Assembly: GCA_012861695.1 (NCBI GenBank)
Contig: JAAOOA010000026.1
Coordinates: 9,394,661-9,458,660, forward strand
DNA length: 64,000 nt
Direction of reading: 5' to 3'
Source: Trematomus loennbergii
Lineage: Eukaryota; Chordata; Actinopteri; Perciformes; Nototheniidae
Every line of letters begins with the position of its first letter. The stretch's first letter is position 1. Positions 50,538-61,655 of the stretch are shown in pieces. Made by a program: the position numbers and the translations under genes. The notes beneath the pieces were generated by a model. That model saw only the letters and a program-made list of their open reading frames with translations. It searched no databases and had not been told where the DNA came from.

Positions 50538-53500
50538 CTAAAGCAGGCCATCTTGTTCAAAAACGGAGGGCAGGAGGGAGAAGTCGAAGGGCAAAAACTT
50601 TACACCGGTCCCATGGTAGAACTTATTCTGAAACTCCACCCTGAAATCAAATGGCCAAGTGAGCAATGAGGGAACTTTTAATAAACGATGAGGGAAGTAA
50701 ATGCAACAGGAACCTGAATAAAGCTTAGCATAATCACACCAAATATTATATAAAAAAAGAAGAAGAAATAAATGTCTTTATATTAAACATTTTTAAAGAC
50801 CCATTATTTAAGCTTAAATTGAAAAGGCAATATTTCATTAAATAAATAAATTGCATCATTTAACTAAATGACTGCCTTAAAGAGCAGGGAAATGTATCAT
50901 TTGAGCTATACCATGATATGATCATTATATTTGATATGATGCATACATCGATGTTGTTGTGTTGTTTGGAAAATCAATCAATTATTTGATTAATTATTTA
51001 AAGATGTTCACAGCATTATTTTGTTAATGGAAATTATTTGGGTTTTTGACTGTTTCTTCAAAGAAAACAAGTCTTTTTCACTATTTTCAGACATTTTATA
51101 GGCTTAGTGATTCATCAATAAATTGAGAAAACAAATGACTAATTAGAATAGCTAAAATCCCAACATTTCTTCAGATCAGTCGGTACAGGAAGACTCACCA
51201 GTGCAATCTCAGAGCGTGGAGGAAAGCTGATAAACCCTCCATCACCAGCAGAATGGACACGGTGAGCACAGCGAAGAGGCCGAACACGGGAACTAAAAAC
51301 ACCACCCCCACCCTCGTGGTGATCCTCAGGCCCAGACGCATCACCATGCCCCACAACACCTCTGACAGCTCTGAAAACAAAACAGAATACGTCCATGGGG
51401 ATGCAAGACACAGAAAATGAATTAATATCTGAGGAAAATAAAGTAATAGTTATTGTGACTGCACTCACGGGCATGGGCCAAGCTGAGCGCCCACAGACGC
51501 AGGTATGATGCAGTGTTGGAGATGCAGCCCAGGCAGAACTCTATGGTGTGAATGGACTGGTACAGCAGCACATCCCCAAAGTCAAACTGAAAAACAGTTC
51601 AAATAATACATATTATAGCTCTGATGATGTTATACTAAGGGGAATGATGTCTGCGGTTCTCCTGTTCAATACATTACATATTTTACATAAGTCCCCTCAT
51701 GCTTTGGGAAACATAAGCGACATTTTTCATAAATGTCTGATATTTTATAGACCAAAGAGCAACATGATAAATTGATAAAATAATCAACATTTAATTTATT
51801 AATGGACGATTTAAAGATTTATAAGCTGTCGCCCCTAAAATACACAAGACAACTACACACTTTTTCAAAAGGCTGTAACTAAATACAGCTCAAAAGACAA
51901 TTTCAGGCACAATGCTAAATCTAGCCATGCATACACAGGATCACCGACAGAGGCAGCCAGACAGTGTACAATGTCAGGTCATTTAAAGTGACATATTACA
52001 GCTTTCCAGATCAAAAGTAGCTGGGAGCATGGTGAATGGCAACTGAAAGAAATCTAAATATCAGCTTTTTCTTTTTAAGGGCTGTCAATCCACATTACAA
52101 ATTGAAATTAAATTAAACTAGGATATACTATCTATTACAAAAAAGGGAAGTGCTGGCTATAATCAAACCAAAGCTGCAAATCGTACTGTATAATAAAGGC
52201 ATATTGCGCTTATTTTATAGTTTTGTTTCAATATTTGTGGTGCATCTTGTTTCTATGATATTGAAAGCTCTATATATATTTGACTACAATGTGAATGTAA
52301 AAGCCTTACTATGTATAAGATTAGAACATGTGCAATAGCTTTAAACTCTGTGCAGCACATCAGTTTCATTATCTTAATTGCATGAAATAAAATACATTTA
52401 AATGCAACATTTAAAAAGGCATGGTACTTGTGGATCTCTGACCTCTTTGGGAAGAGCTTCTCTGCCCGGCGTTTCATCAAGTCCCTCCTCTTCATCATCA
52501 TCTTCATAGGATGCTGCTGCTGAGGTGTCGTCCTCACTTACACGCCTCACCCTCTCATAACCCTGAGGTGAGACAACACCATTACAGTTTAATGAAAAAT
52601 TACTCATGTAGAGTATAAATATGTATTTAAAAAATGTTTTGGATCAGACATACTCTGCGTCTGCGCAGGCCTTTGCCTCCTCGGTACAGCCAATACAAGT
52701 AGAGCGGTTTTCCTAACAGCATCACGGGAACTGACAGCATAGCTATGACAATTAAGAAGATTTGCAGCCCAGTCTGTGGAATCAAACCAAACGCATTAGC
52801 ACAGGATCAAATACAGCCAGAGCTAAGAGTGTTTGAGATAATGTTGTTACCTGTCCTGGGTAGAGAGGAGCGAGGTCCTTCCCCTGCATGACGAACATGT
52901 TAATGAAGTGGATGAGGATGCTGGGAGCCTGGCTGGAGTCTCGAGCCCCGAACGCTAACCACTTGTAGACAATCATGAACACCAGGTAGCCAAAGAGACA
53001 GAGCAGGAAGAGCAGCTCAGGAAGAAACAGCAGGTAGACGTTAAACTTCTGCCGGAAGTGCCTGAGGGGAGAGAACAGAGTATGGGAATACAGGAAATGA
53101 TAAGAGTGGTTTTAATGATTGCACCCTTTAAATGCTCTTCAAAACAATATATTGTTTTTGTAGGTGATAGAAAGATTCAGGATTTAAAGGCTTTACTGTC
53201 ATATGCCCAACAGCTAGTTTCAGTCCCAAGCTCCTCCAACAATTCAACATACATATGCTTAAGATAACAAGAAAAATAGTGCAAGAAAAAAAATGGAAAA
53301 AATGGTGCAAGTGACAAATATAAAAGTAAAGTCAGAAGAAGGTAAACTATAAACGTGTAAAATAGTTTAAGATTAAATAAAGGGTGTAAAATGAAATTCA
53401 GTACAGTGGAACAAAATACTGCTACTTGTAAAAATAAAGAAAGAAATATGTGAGCTGTAAACATATGCGTGAAATAAACATGAAGTTCTGTGGTGTGTTA

Positions 53501-56500
53501 TTGTTTCATATTCCAGTTTTATTTGTGACATTTATGAGAAGCTGCTGGTACAGCTATGATAGAAAAGCTATGGGCGCTGTGTTTTTGAATTGATGGATTG
53601 CATTGCTGTAAGAATACATAAATAAAATGGATGCAAGGTTCCTGTCAGGGACTGGAGCCACTCACAGGTGATTGAAGATGCTCAGCACCACGCCAAAGCT
53701 CATGTGGATAACACCGATAACCACTGACATCTTCATCTTGTAGAGTTGAGGAAGGACAGCCGGTTCACTGCCAGGTTCCATATCTGAGGATATTAAAAAG
53801 CATCTCAGTGAAAATGACTTAGAGATATGAGTCAATTATGTTCTGACGGTAATGCCTGAGTGCATTTACTCACAGGATCGATGCCAAATGGGTACGGTCC
53901 AGTGAAAACGCCAGTGACGTTGGGGTCTAATGTGAGCAGAGAATTCGTTTGGAGGGTTTTATTTCTGCAATGTACAAAGAAGAAATGCATCAAATACAAA
54001 ACCCATGAAACACCACACGCTGTATACTGACAGCTTTTGTTATAGACCATAAACTGAGCTGGAAAACACATTAAATGTCAATATTGCACAAAACAAAAGA
54101 CATCCGCAATCTAAATTCATTACATATGTTGCGCCTTTCTTTCATAGTTTCATACATTTGGGAAATACATTCATGACAATCACAAATATGGTTTTGATGC
54201 TACAAAGGAGAGTTAGGAGAATTGTAAACAGAAATGGTTATTACAAAACAACCAATATATTATTTATAGTTTTAAATACAAGTGTTATACATTTGATAGA
54301 TTTGAAAAGAACCATGAAAATAAGGTGATTAAGAAATATACAACCGGGGTGAACAATAAATGATTTGATGTGAGGAACATAGATTTTATGTGGTTTCTTT
54401 ATTTCATTTCAAATGTATCCTTTTAATGAGAATTGAGGATAATAGAAATTGTAAAAGGTAGGAACCATTTAGTCTGTATACATTTGATTTGTCACTATTT
54501 CAAAATGAACTAAATTAAACTGACAGATGAAATGGTGTGTATTTAATGCTAACTCACGTCCACTGCTGATTTGTGAACATGGCCTTGACGCTCCAGGCTG
54601 AGCCGAATATATTCAGAGACTTAGAGAAACAGTCATTGTAAATCAGCCCGGTGTAGATGGAGAAGATCCCCATCATCAGGATGATGTAACGTCCGCTGAA
54701 GAACGTCTCCCATATCTGAGATCGACAGACACACAGCCGTCAGATAAAACTCACTTACAATCACTGCATTATGGATGAGACTCATTCCTACCTCATTACT
54801 GGATCGCTTCTTCTTCTGTTTTTCCGTCAGCACCATCCACAGGGCGAAGAGACTCATTACTATGCCGTGCCCGAGGTCGCCAAACATCACGGCGAACAGG
54901 AAGGGGAATGTGATGATGGTGTAGGGAGCTGCCAGTGAGAGAAACGCCCTTCATTATGCTCGTTTACTCTCCAAAGCAAACAATAAGACACTTTAAAGTT
55001 GGTTCTTAATGAGCAAAGAGTGGGTTCTTACCTGGGCTTACCTCGCGATAATCCCCCACCCCGTACGCCTCCACGATGCTCTGAAAGCCAGACGTGAACT
55101 TGTTGGTTCTCAGCAGCGTGGGCGGGGTGTCGGAACTCGGGATGCGGTTCACAAAGGACGGAACAGTGGCATCCCCTTTCCGCTGTGAAGAAGTGAAGAC
55201 AAAAATGTAAAGGAGAATTCTGGAAGCGGAGTTATATATTCCCAGAACACGACACATTGATGATGTTTGGAGCTCCCAGTGTTGTGTTAAATATTTACAG
55301 GTTTGAGTGATTCTCTGACCAGAACGTTTACCACTAAAGCATTCTTGGTGGGGAATGTAATCTTAACATAAATAAAAAATAAACATTGAAACATAAATGC
55401 AGCCTGGAGCAGTAGGACTTACTGGCACTTACTGCACGCAAACAGGAAATGCTAACCAACAAAAACAGGAAATTACACAACCAACAATAATACTAGAAAA
55501 CAATAAAACATTAGAAACAGTCGTTCAGAAACAGAAGTTATTCTGCTGACAGTATTAATAGGAAAAGCATTTTTAAAAGACTCATTGTGATACACCTGAA
55601 TTAATAGGTCAACATTTATTTTTAAACCAGCTCAAAGGATTAAAATAAATCAATCTTTGACTCTATACCCTAGCTAAATACTCAGTGTAAACAGTATTTT
55701 GGCTTACACAAAGATTCTTAAGTAATGATAACATCTTAATATGAATATCAATACTGGATGTTTTATTAAATATTAGTAAGTATGTACATTTATATTTTAA
55801 ACTAGGGCTGTCAGTCGATTAAAATATTTAATCGCGATTAATCGCATGATTGTCCATAGTTAATCACGATTAATCGTGTGTGTGTGTGGTGTGTGTGTGT
55901 GTGGGTGTGTGTGTGTGTGTGTGGGTGTGTGTGTGTGTGTGTGGTGTGGGCGCAGTTGTCGGCGAAATGCCGCTCCTCTGTTTTCATAACTGTCAAAGCA
56001 TGAAAATGAAGTTCTCATGCTACTGTGACCCCGAGGTAACTGTCATTACTGAGTGAAGTCCAATAGTCTCCGGTGAGCACAACTGTGGAAGTCTTTCTTA
56101 AATCCTCCTCTACTTTCGCTTTTTGGACTTCAAACAAGTTGTGTATTTTCAACACAGTGGTGGCTCTGGAAGGCAATTCATAAGTGCAGTCGTTGGATGC
56201 GACCGGAATTATATCACGCAGCCCCTCGTCCTCCACAATGTTAATTGGCCTGCAAGCTGTCGCCACCATTTAGCGATCTTTGTTGAAAGTTTTCTGCTCG
56301 TAGACGTGTCCAGGCGTCTCCCCCGCACACTTTCAAGTGTGGTCTGCCGCAAGCGGGCGGCAGGAGCGGGGCTGTCGGCATCAGCAGTGTGCTTGGATTG
56401 TATAGATGGTATTTTAAACTCGTAAGAAATCACTACGGATTATCAAAGACCCCCATCACCCCAGCCACAAACTGTTCTCTCTGTTGCCGTCTGGCAGACG

Positions 56501-59500
56501 TTACCGCAGCATCCTGGCAAAGACAAGAAGATTCGGAGACAGTTGCTTCCCGCGGGCAGTGAGACTGTTAAACAATTGAACTGTTGAAACAACTTCAAAA
56601 CATTCATCTGCTACTCAGTAATATGTATCTAATATCTAATATATATCATTCCAATAACTTGTATATAGACTCGTACTGCACTATTCCACATGCTCACTTT
56701 ATTTTATAACAATTTTTCTTTTTGTATTGCTCTTGCTATCTGTATTGTTATTATGTTGCATTGTTGGAGAAGCCTGTGACATAAGATTTTCAACAACATA
56801 ATTACTCTGTAGCTATGTCAGTTTGACAATAAAGAACCTTGAACCTTGAAACCTTGAACCTCGATGAGCTCTGAAACTACGGGCGGCCGAGGACAAAAAA
56901 TGCACATGCGTTAATCGCGTTATTAACGCGTTAACTTGACAGCCCTATTTTAAACACAGCTTTTTTTTCCACTTTTGTTAAAAAGTATTGTATTGTTCGA
57001 GAGGCTTTTGGGCATTTTTTAAACATGTCATTTTAAAGTTTATGTGCATGATGGCAGTTTTCTGTTCCCATAAACAAAAACCCAGCCCTAATAATAATAT
57101 CCCCTCACCGCTCCTTCTTCCAGCGCCCCCGCAGGTTGGCCAGGTCGCTGACGGGACACCACACCTCGGCGATCAGACACTTGTTGGTGACGTCGAAGCT
57201 GCAGAGGTTCAGGATGTGGTAGATGGCCTTCATCTTCTTCACCTGCACCACCCAGCTGAAGGCCGACTCAGAGGCCTTCTGCAGAACCTGCCTCAGGTAC
57301 TCCTCAGTGCGGTGCAGCACCTGGGGGAAGACAACAGTTACTACAAACTCACTGAGAGTGTGTGGACGTGTTTCATGTTTCCATCTTCCTTCATTGATCC
57401 TACGTTGTTCAGGTCTTGGATGCGTGTCCGTAAACTGTCCAGCACATCCGCGCGCTCCTCATCGTTCTCAGGGTGCGGGTAAAGGTGGCAGTGGTAACTA
57501 GAGAGGACAGAGACAGGACATGTACGCTGATTAATGAAGGAGAATACAAAGATACACTGAAAGATTAAGCCATGTGATGATGGTATTCTTACCAATCGCA
57601 GATTTTTTGTACTTTCTGTCCGATCTGGTCTCCCCAGAAAGAGATGAGAAACACAACACTTTTGCTGATCTCGCCCTGAAACAACAAAGATCAGGAAAGT
57701 TATTATTACAGCTTTTTAAAAATATACTTTTACACCTACCTCTAATACTATACAGCACTTTGTATTTGAGTTTGTAGACAAGTAGGATTTAAATGTCATC
57801 AGTGTCATAGTGTCCTTTTTTTGACATGCCTAAATCCCAGTCATGAAGTTTTAATTTAAGAACCCAAAAACGTTAAATGACCTCTGTTTCTAAATACATC
57901 TAAATATTCATAAGCTTATAAGAGCGATGTGCCTTCTACTGTAATTCACAAACGATCTTTGGCTAAATTCAAGCCAGCTGCAGAGAGCACACTAACCAGG
58001 GAATAGCAGACACATTTTTAGTTTAGCTGTTACATTTACCTGTGATATTTGTCCAGGTAAGTAGTGACAATCAGCTAGAAATATCTGTCAATATCTTTAT
58101 GTTTGCCATGGCTCTTCGCTTAAAGACTTTGCTTACTTTGCTTGCTTCATTAAGCCTAAATGGAACTGGCTCCAACATATCCCTAGTTTAAATGTGGTTG
58201 AATCAGATTTACAGAAGCAATATAAGCCAACACACCAATAACTTACATCATATTTGAAATCCAATGTTTATAACCTCTGATTGGTGCACAACAATGGTTA
58301 AAATGTTAACAGGGTAACTTGTAATCTGTAACCTATTGCATTTCAAAAGCAACCTTCCTAACCCTGGAAATACAAAATCACCTCCAACTGAGCTTTGCCA
58401 ACCCATAACCAATATGAAAAGCAAGAAGAAGCACAGAAAAGCGAAATAAAGGGAAGCTAGACATTGTGTTCATGTTAGACCCTGTTGCTCATAGTAAGGA
58501 GCCGATAGAGATAACAGCTCTTCATGGGCCTTAAATAACTAAAAGAACAGCAACCCCCGTTTGTGTTGACCTGGCAGAATGAATGATACAACATCTCCCA
58601 TGCACCATGCAGTAACTCACAGTGTCGAGGTCAGTGAGGTTCTCGTCCACCTCTGCGTAGCTGAGGATGGTGTAGCCCTTACACACTCTCCACAGCATGC
58701 GCTCGAAGGCCTCCACCTTCACCCGCTGGATGAGACCGGAGACAAACCTGCAGCCAGGAGAGATCAGCAGAGGTTAAAGGTTCATTTCTTTATGATAGCA
58801 CACATTAAGATGTTGTGTTGTGTGGATGTTAGTGACAAGTATTGCCGCGCCGCTCACCCCAGCTTGGCTCCGAGTCTCTGCATGCCGGTGCATCCTGACA
58901 CCGAGTCCGTCTCCATGGTGGGGAACTCTTCATACTGAGGACCAAGAGCCTCGTGCTAATTATAAAAGGGAAACATGTAAAAGTATTGACATTAAAAAAT
59001 CTACTACTTGTCAAATTCTGCTTTGAAAACCATATTTAATTAAAATAATGTAAGCATTATCTGCAAAAATATTTATTGAGAATTAAAAAGTAAAGTCCTT
59101 TTCTATTCAAATGTCCCCTGAGAGTGTTTTACTATAATAACAATGTTTTAAGTATTGATAGGAGTGCTGTATCATTGTGCTTTTTTGCATTTGACTGCTG
59201 TAGATGTTTATGGTTGTGATCATATTAACTCTTTTATATATATGTATATTCAGCTCTTTTTCTTCTTTGGGATAATGCATTTTCCAGGTTATCCAGCCCA
59301 TAAAGAAATACTTTATCCTGCAGTTTATTAAAAAAAGTCAATTTCTAATATGGAGTTATATGGAGTTAACTGGACAGGAAGAGGCTGAAAAATGACTAAA
59401 GCTGTCAGACTTATGTCGTGGGATGAAAACCAAATGATTTCCTATTAGATGTAGGGACACATCATTATAGATTAGTACAAATGTGAATGTACAGTACTTG

Positions 59501-61655
59501 AGTAAATGCACTTAGTTATATTTCACCACTATCCTATACTTTGTGGTGTTGGCAGATTCTCACATTGACACCATCGTTGCTCTTCGCCGTGTCTCTTTTT
59601 ATCACAGCAGTCTGGATTAGTCATTTTTTAGCGACTGCACTGTGACCGTGTCTTTAATCTGAGCCTCTGTCACCACGGAAACTAAACACGTACGTGACAA
59701 GAGAACAAGCTGGCGAGGTTAAGGGAAGCGTTTCACCTGAGATGTAAACAGAGTGGGAGGAGGACAAAAGCAGAACGTTAGGAAGCACACTCACTCTGGA
59801 GCGGCTGTGGATGAAGGTGCGTGTGATCTTCAGCATGTGTGTGTACTCGGTGAGCTCCAGGAGGTTCCTCTGCAGCTTCTCTTTGTTCCGAGCCACCTCG
59901 CTCAGCTCCATCTCCAGCCTCTGAAGCTGCTCCTGCACACCAACACACATCCAACACCACCTTTAGTCTGCATTTAGTTACTTATGAAGAGGAACAACTG
60001 GGAAAATAAAGCAACAACGCCACAAGTCCACACATTTAAAACATTAAACTGTAAAAGATACATTGACCGATAGCAGGTAGACAAAAAATCCTGACAAATT
60101 AAACTAATTACATGAACTATCACTGGATAAATACCAATATTTAATACACATTTAATCATTTGGTCTATGAAATGTCTGAAAAAAGTAAAATTGTGTAATT
60201 ATGTTTCTCAAAGTCCAAAGCAATGTCTTTAATTGTCTTGTTTTGTCGGTCTAAAAGCCAACACATTTGGTTTAATAGGATATTAAAAAGAGAAAAGCAG
60301 GAAATGTCAATATTTGAAAGGCTGAAAACAGCATTTTCTGCCATTTCTGCATGAGTAATTACCATTATTTGATATGATGTTTTTACACTATTTTGTCAAC
60401 CCTCCATAAAGGGAAACTATGCATGATACCATTAGACATGGTGGAATAATTGATGCTTTTTGTAACCATGTCGATACTGAAAATATGGAAAAGATAAGAT
60501 AAGATGGAACTTTATTAATCCCTGTGGGGAAATTCAAACTGTAGGTTTGTAGACCTGAAGGTGGAAGGACATGCTCAAAAAACTTGTATAATATTATATT
60601 GTTTACATTAAATGAACAGCCAGGATCTCTATGTTGTATATAAATAGTTTATCCAGAAGTGATCAGAACCAGGACACTAGTGTTATGTGTAAACAGACAA
60701 AAATAAACACTATGAAAGTGTACAAAATGGTTAATTTTGCAGTAAAATGTGGCTGTTGAAGTAACACTTACCATGATCTCGAGCACCTGTCTGGGCGGAG
60801 GAGCGAGCGGGCTCTCATCCTCCTCTGGAACAGTGATGCGAGTCTTCTGAATCTCCCTCAGAAGGTAACCTGTCCAGGAAAAAATGCTGACTGTTTGTTT
60901 CGAGGTAATTATTCCAGGAGTGTCGGAGCTAAATCCCAGAGGGACCGTTTTAATAAATCAGCCGTGAGTTGCTTACATAACCCTGATGATATATCATTGA
61001 GGTGTACACTAAAGACTACACCCACATGAACCACCCCAGGTGCTCTCTCTCTTACCCAGAATCCTCTCCATCTCCTCACATCTCTTGATTTCGCTGACGA
61101 AGCGCCGCTGGAACGAGCTGACACTCGGGTTGAGCTGAAACCAGAGGAGAAGCACAGGTTACTGCATCAGTCTGGGCAGGTGCTAAAACAATCACAGCTT
61201 TACACTGTCCCTAATATTTAAAATGATTTATTGTTGTTAATACATATTTGATTTAAATATTTAAATATTGTTCATTTAAGTAAAGTACAATGTGGAATAA
61301 TTTGATGTAAACCTTGAAGAAATAAATACATTTTACATTCAAAGTCAGTCATGATAGATAGATAGATAGATAGATATAAATAGCAGGAGGTTCCCCCATA
61401 CACTCTTACATATCCATGTTTACCAAGAGAAAGACAGAGTCAAGTAAGGTATCAGTTTCTTCTACATTAAACATAAGATAACGCATATGAATAAGCATAA
61501 AGACTACTTCTATACGAGTGTTTTTGCATCCTCTCTATACTTACATCTCGAAACTCGACCAGCCCCAGCTCCCCCAGCTCACTAATGCAGTCATATTCTG
61601 AGCCGGACTGCAGGAACAGTTGCGCCAGACACATCTCCTCACTCCGAAACACCAT
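50538..61655 (-). CDS. atp6v0a2: V-type proton ATPase 116-kDa subunit a, isoform 2
   Basis: Membrane subunit of the V0 sector; its half-channels carry protons to the c-ring and acidify Golgi and endosomes. Exons in order: 61655-61545, 61134-61056, 60869-60772, 59932-59795, 58955-58858, 58747-58621, 57675-57593, 57497-57404, 57320-57109, 55182-55032, 54928-54792, 54715-54558, 53964-53874, 53783-53666, 53061-52851, 52773-52654, 52562-52443, 51586-51469, 51370-51199, 50640-50538. About 846 aa once phase is kept. The cytosolic N-half has [15 protein letters not shown] and VKKMKAIYH; the membrane half has FGDLGHG and [12 protein letters not shown], whose Arg (near 746) is the essential proton-path residue. 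The stop follows EQDGLL. Two one-base losses break the frame: exon 9 in the C5 run at 57126-57130, and exon 14 near 53744. KVEAF and YHCHLYP favour a2 over a1. The start is MVFRSEE, lacking the usual MGxLF. Confidence 0.92.
50930..51150. repeat. Degraded MITE of the 'GCTGCAACTA' family
   Basis: Holds GAAAATCAATCAATTATTTG, TTTTTCACTATTTTCAGACA and ATTTTATAGG, phrases shared with 4165-4441. Ends eroded. Lies in the last atp6v0a2 intron. Confidence 0.4.
55876..55948. repeat. Compound (TG)n microsatellite
   Basis: TG runs interrupted by GGTG and GGGTG, inside the hAT element. Confidence 0.92.
56434..56862 (+). mobile_element. LINE 3' fragment nested in the hAT element
   Basis: Plus-strand reading [19 protein letters not shown] continues to [11 protein letters not shown] and a stop, the C-terminus of an L2-like reverse transcriptase protein. 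A 3' UTR ends AATAAAGAACCTTGAACC with CCTTGAA repeats. Severely 5'-truncated and inactive. Confidence 0.8.
60160..60420. repeat. Degraded MITE of the 'GCTGCAACTA' family
   Basis: Contains TTTGGTCTATGAAATGTCTG and TCAAAGTCCAAAGCAATGTC, phrases of the same family as 4165-4441. In the atp6v0a2 intron between exons 3 and 4. Confidence 0.4.
60488..60545 (-). repeat. LINE 3'-end remnant
   Basis: AAGATAAGATAAGATGGAAC then TTTATTAATCCCTGTGGGGA: on the minus strand a fish LINE 3' terminus resembling that at 28270-28325. Confidence 0.5.
61353..61376. repeat. (GATA)n microsatellite
   Basis: About six GATA units in atp6v0a2 intron 1. Confidence 0.95.

Larger units (their letters stand above)
55803..56947 (-). 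mobile_element. hAT element with transposase fragment and perfect target duplication
   Basis: Ends TAGGGCTGTCA (55803) and TGACAGCCCTA (to 56947) are inverted repeats. TTTTAAAC occurs directly on both sides (55795-55802 and 56948-56955), a perfect 8-bp duplication. The minus strand from 56433 to 56015 encodes part of a hAT/zinc-finger-BED transposase ([36 protein letters not shown]) interrupted by frame changes. A LINE 3' end is nested at 56434-56862 and a TG-rich array lies at 55876-55948. In atp6v0a2 intron 9. Confidence 0.88.

Noticed and set aside
56015..56433. Minus-strand BED/hAT-like frame as a domesticated host gene
   Set aside because: It is broken, lies between intact hAT ends with a perfect target duplication, and is split by a LINE; it is an ordinary transposon relic.
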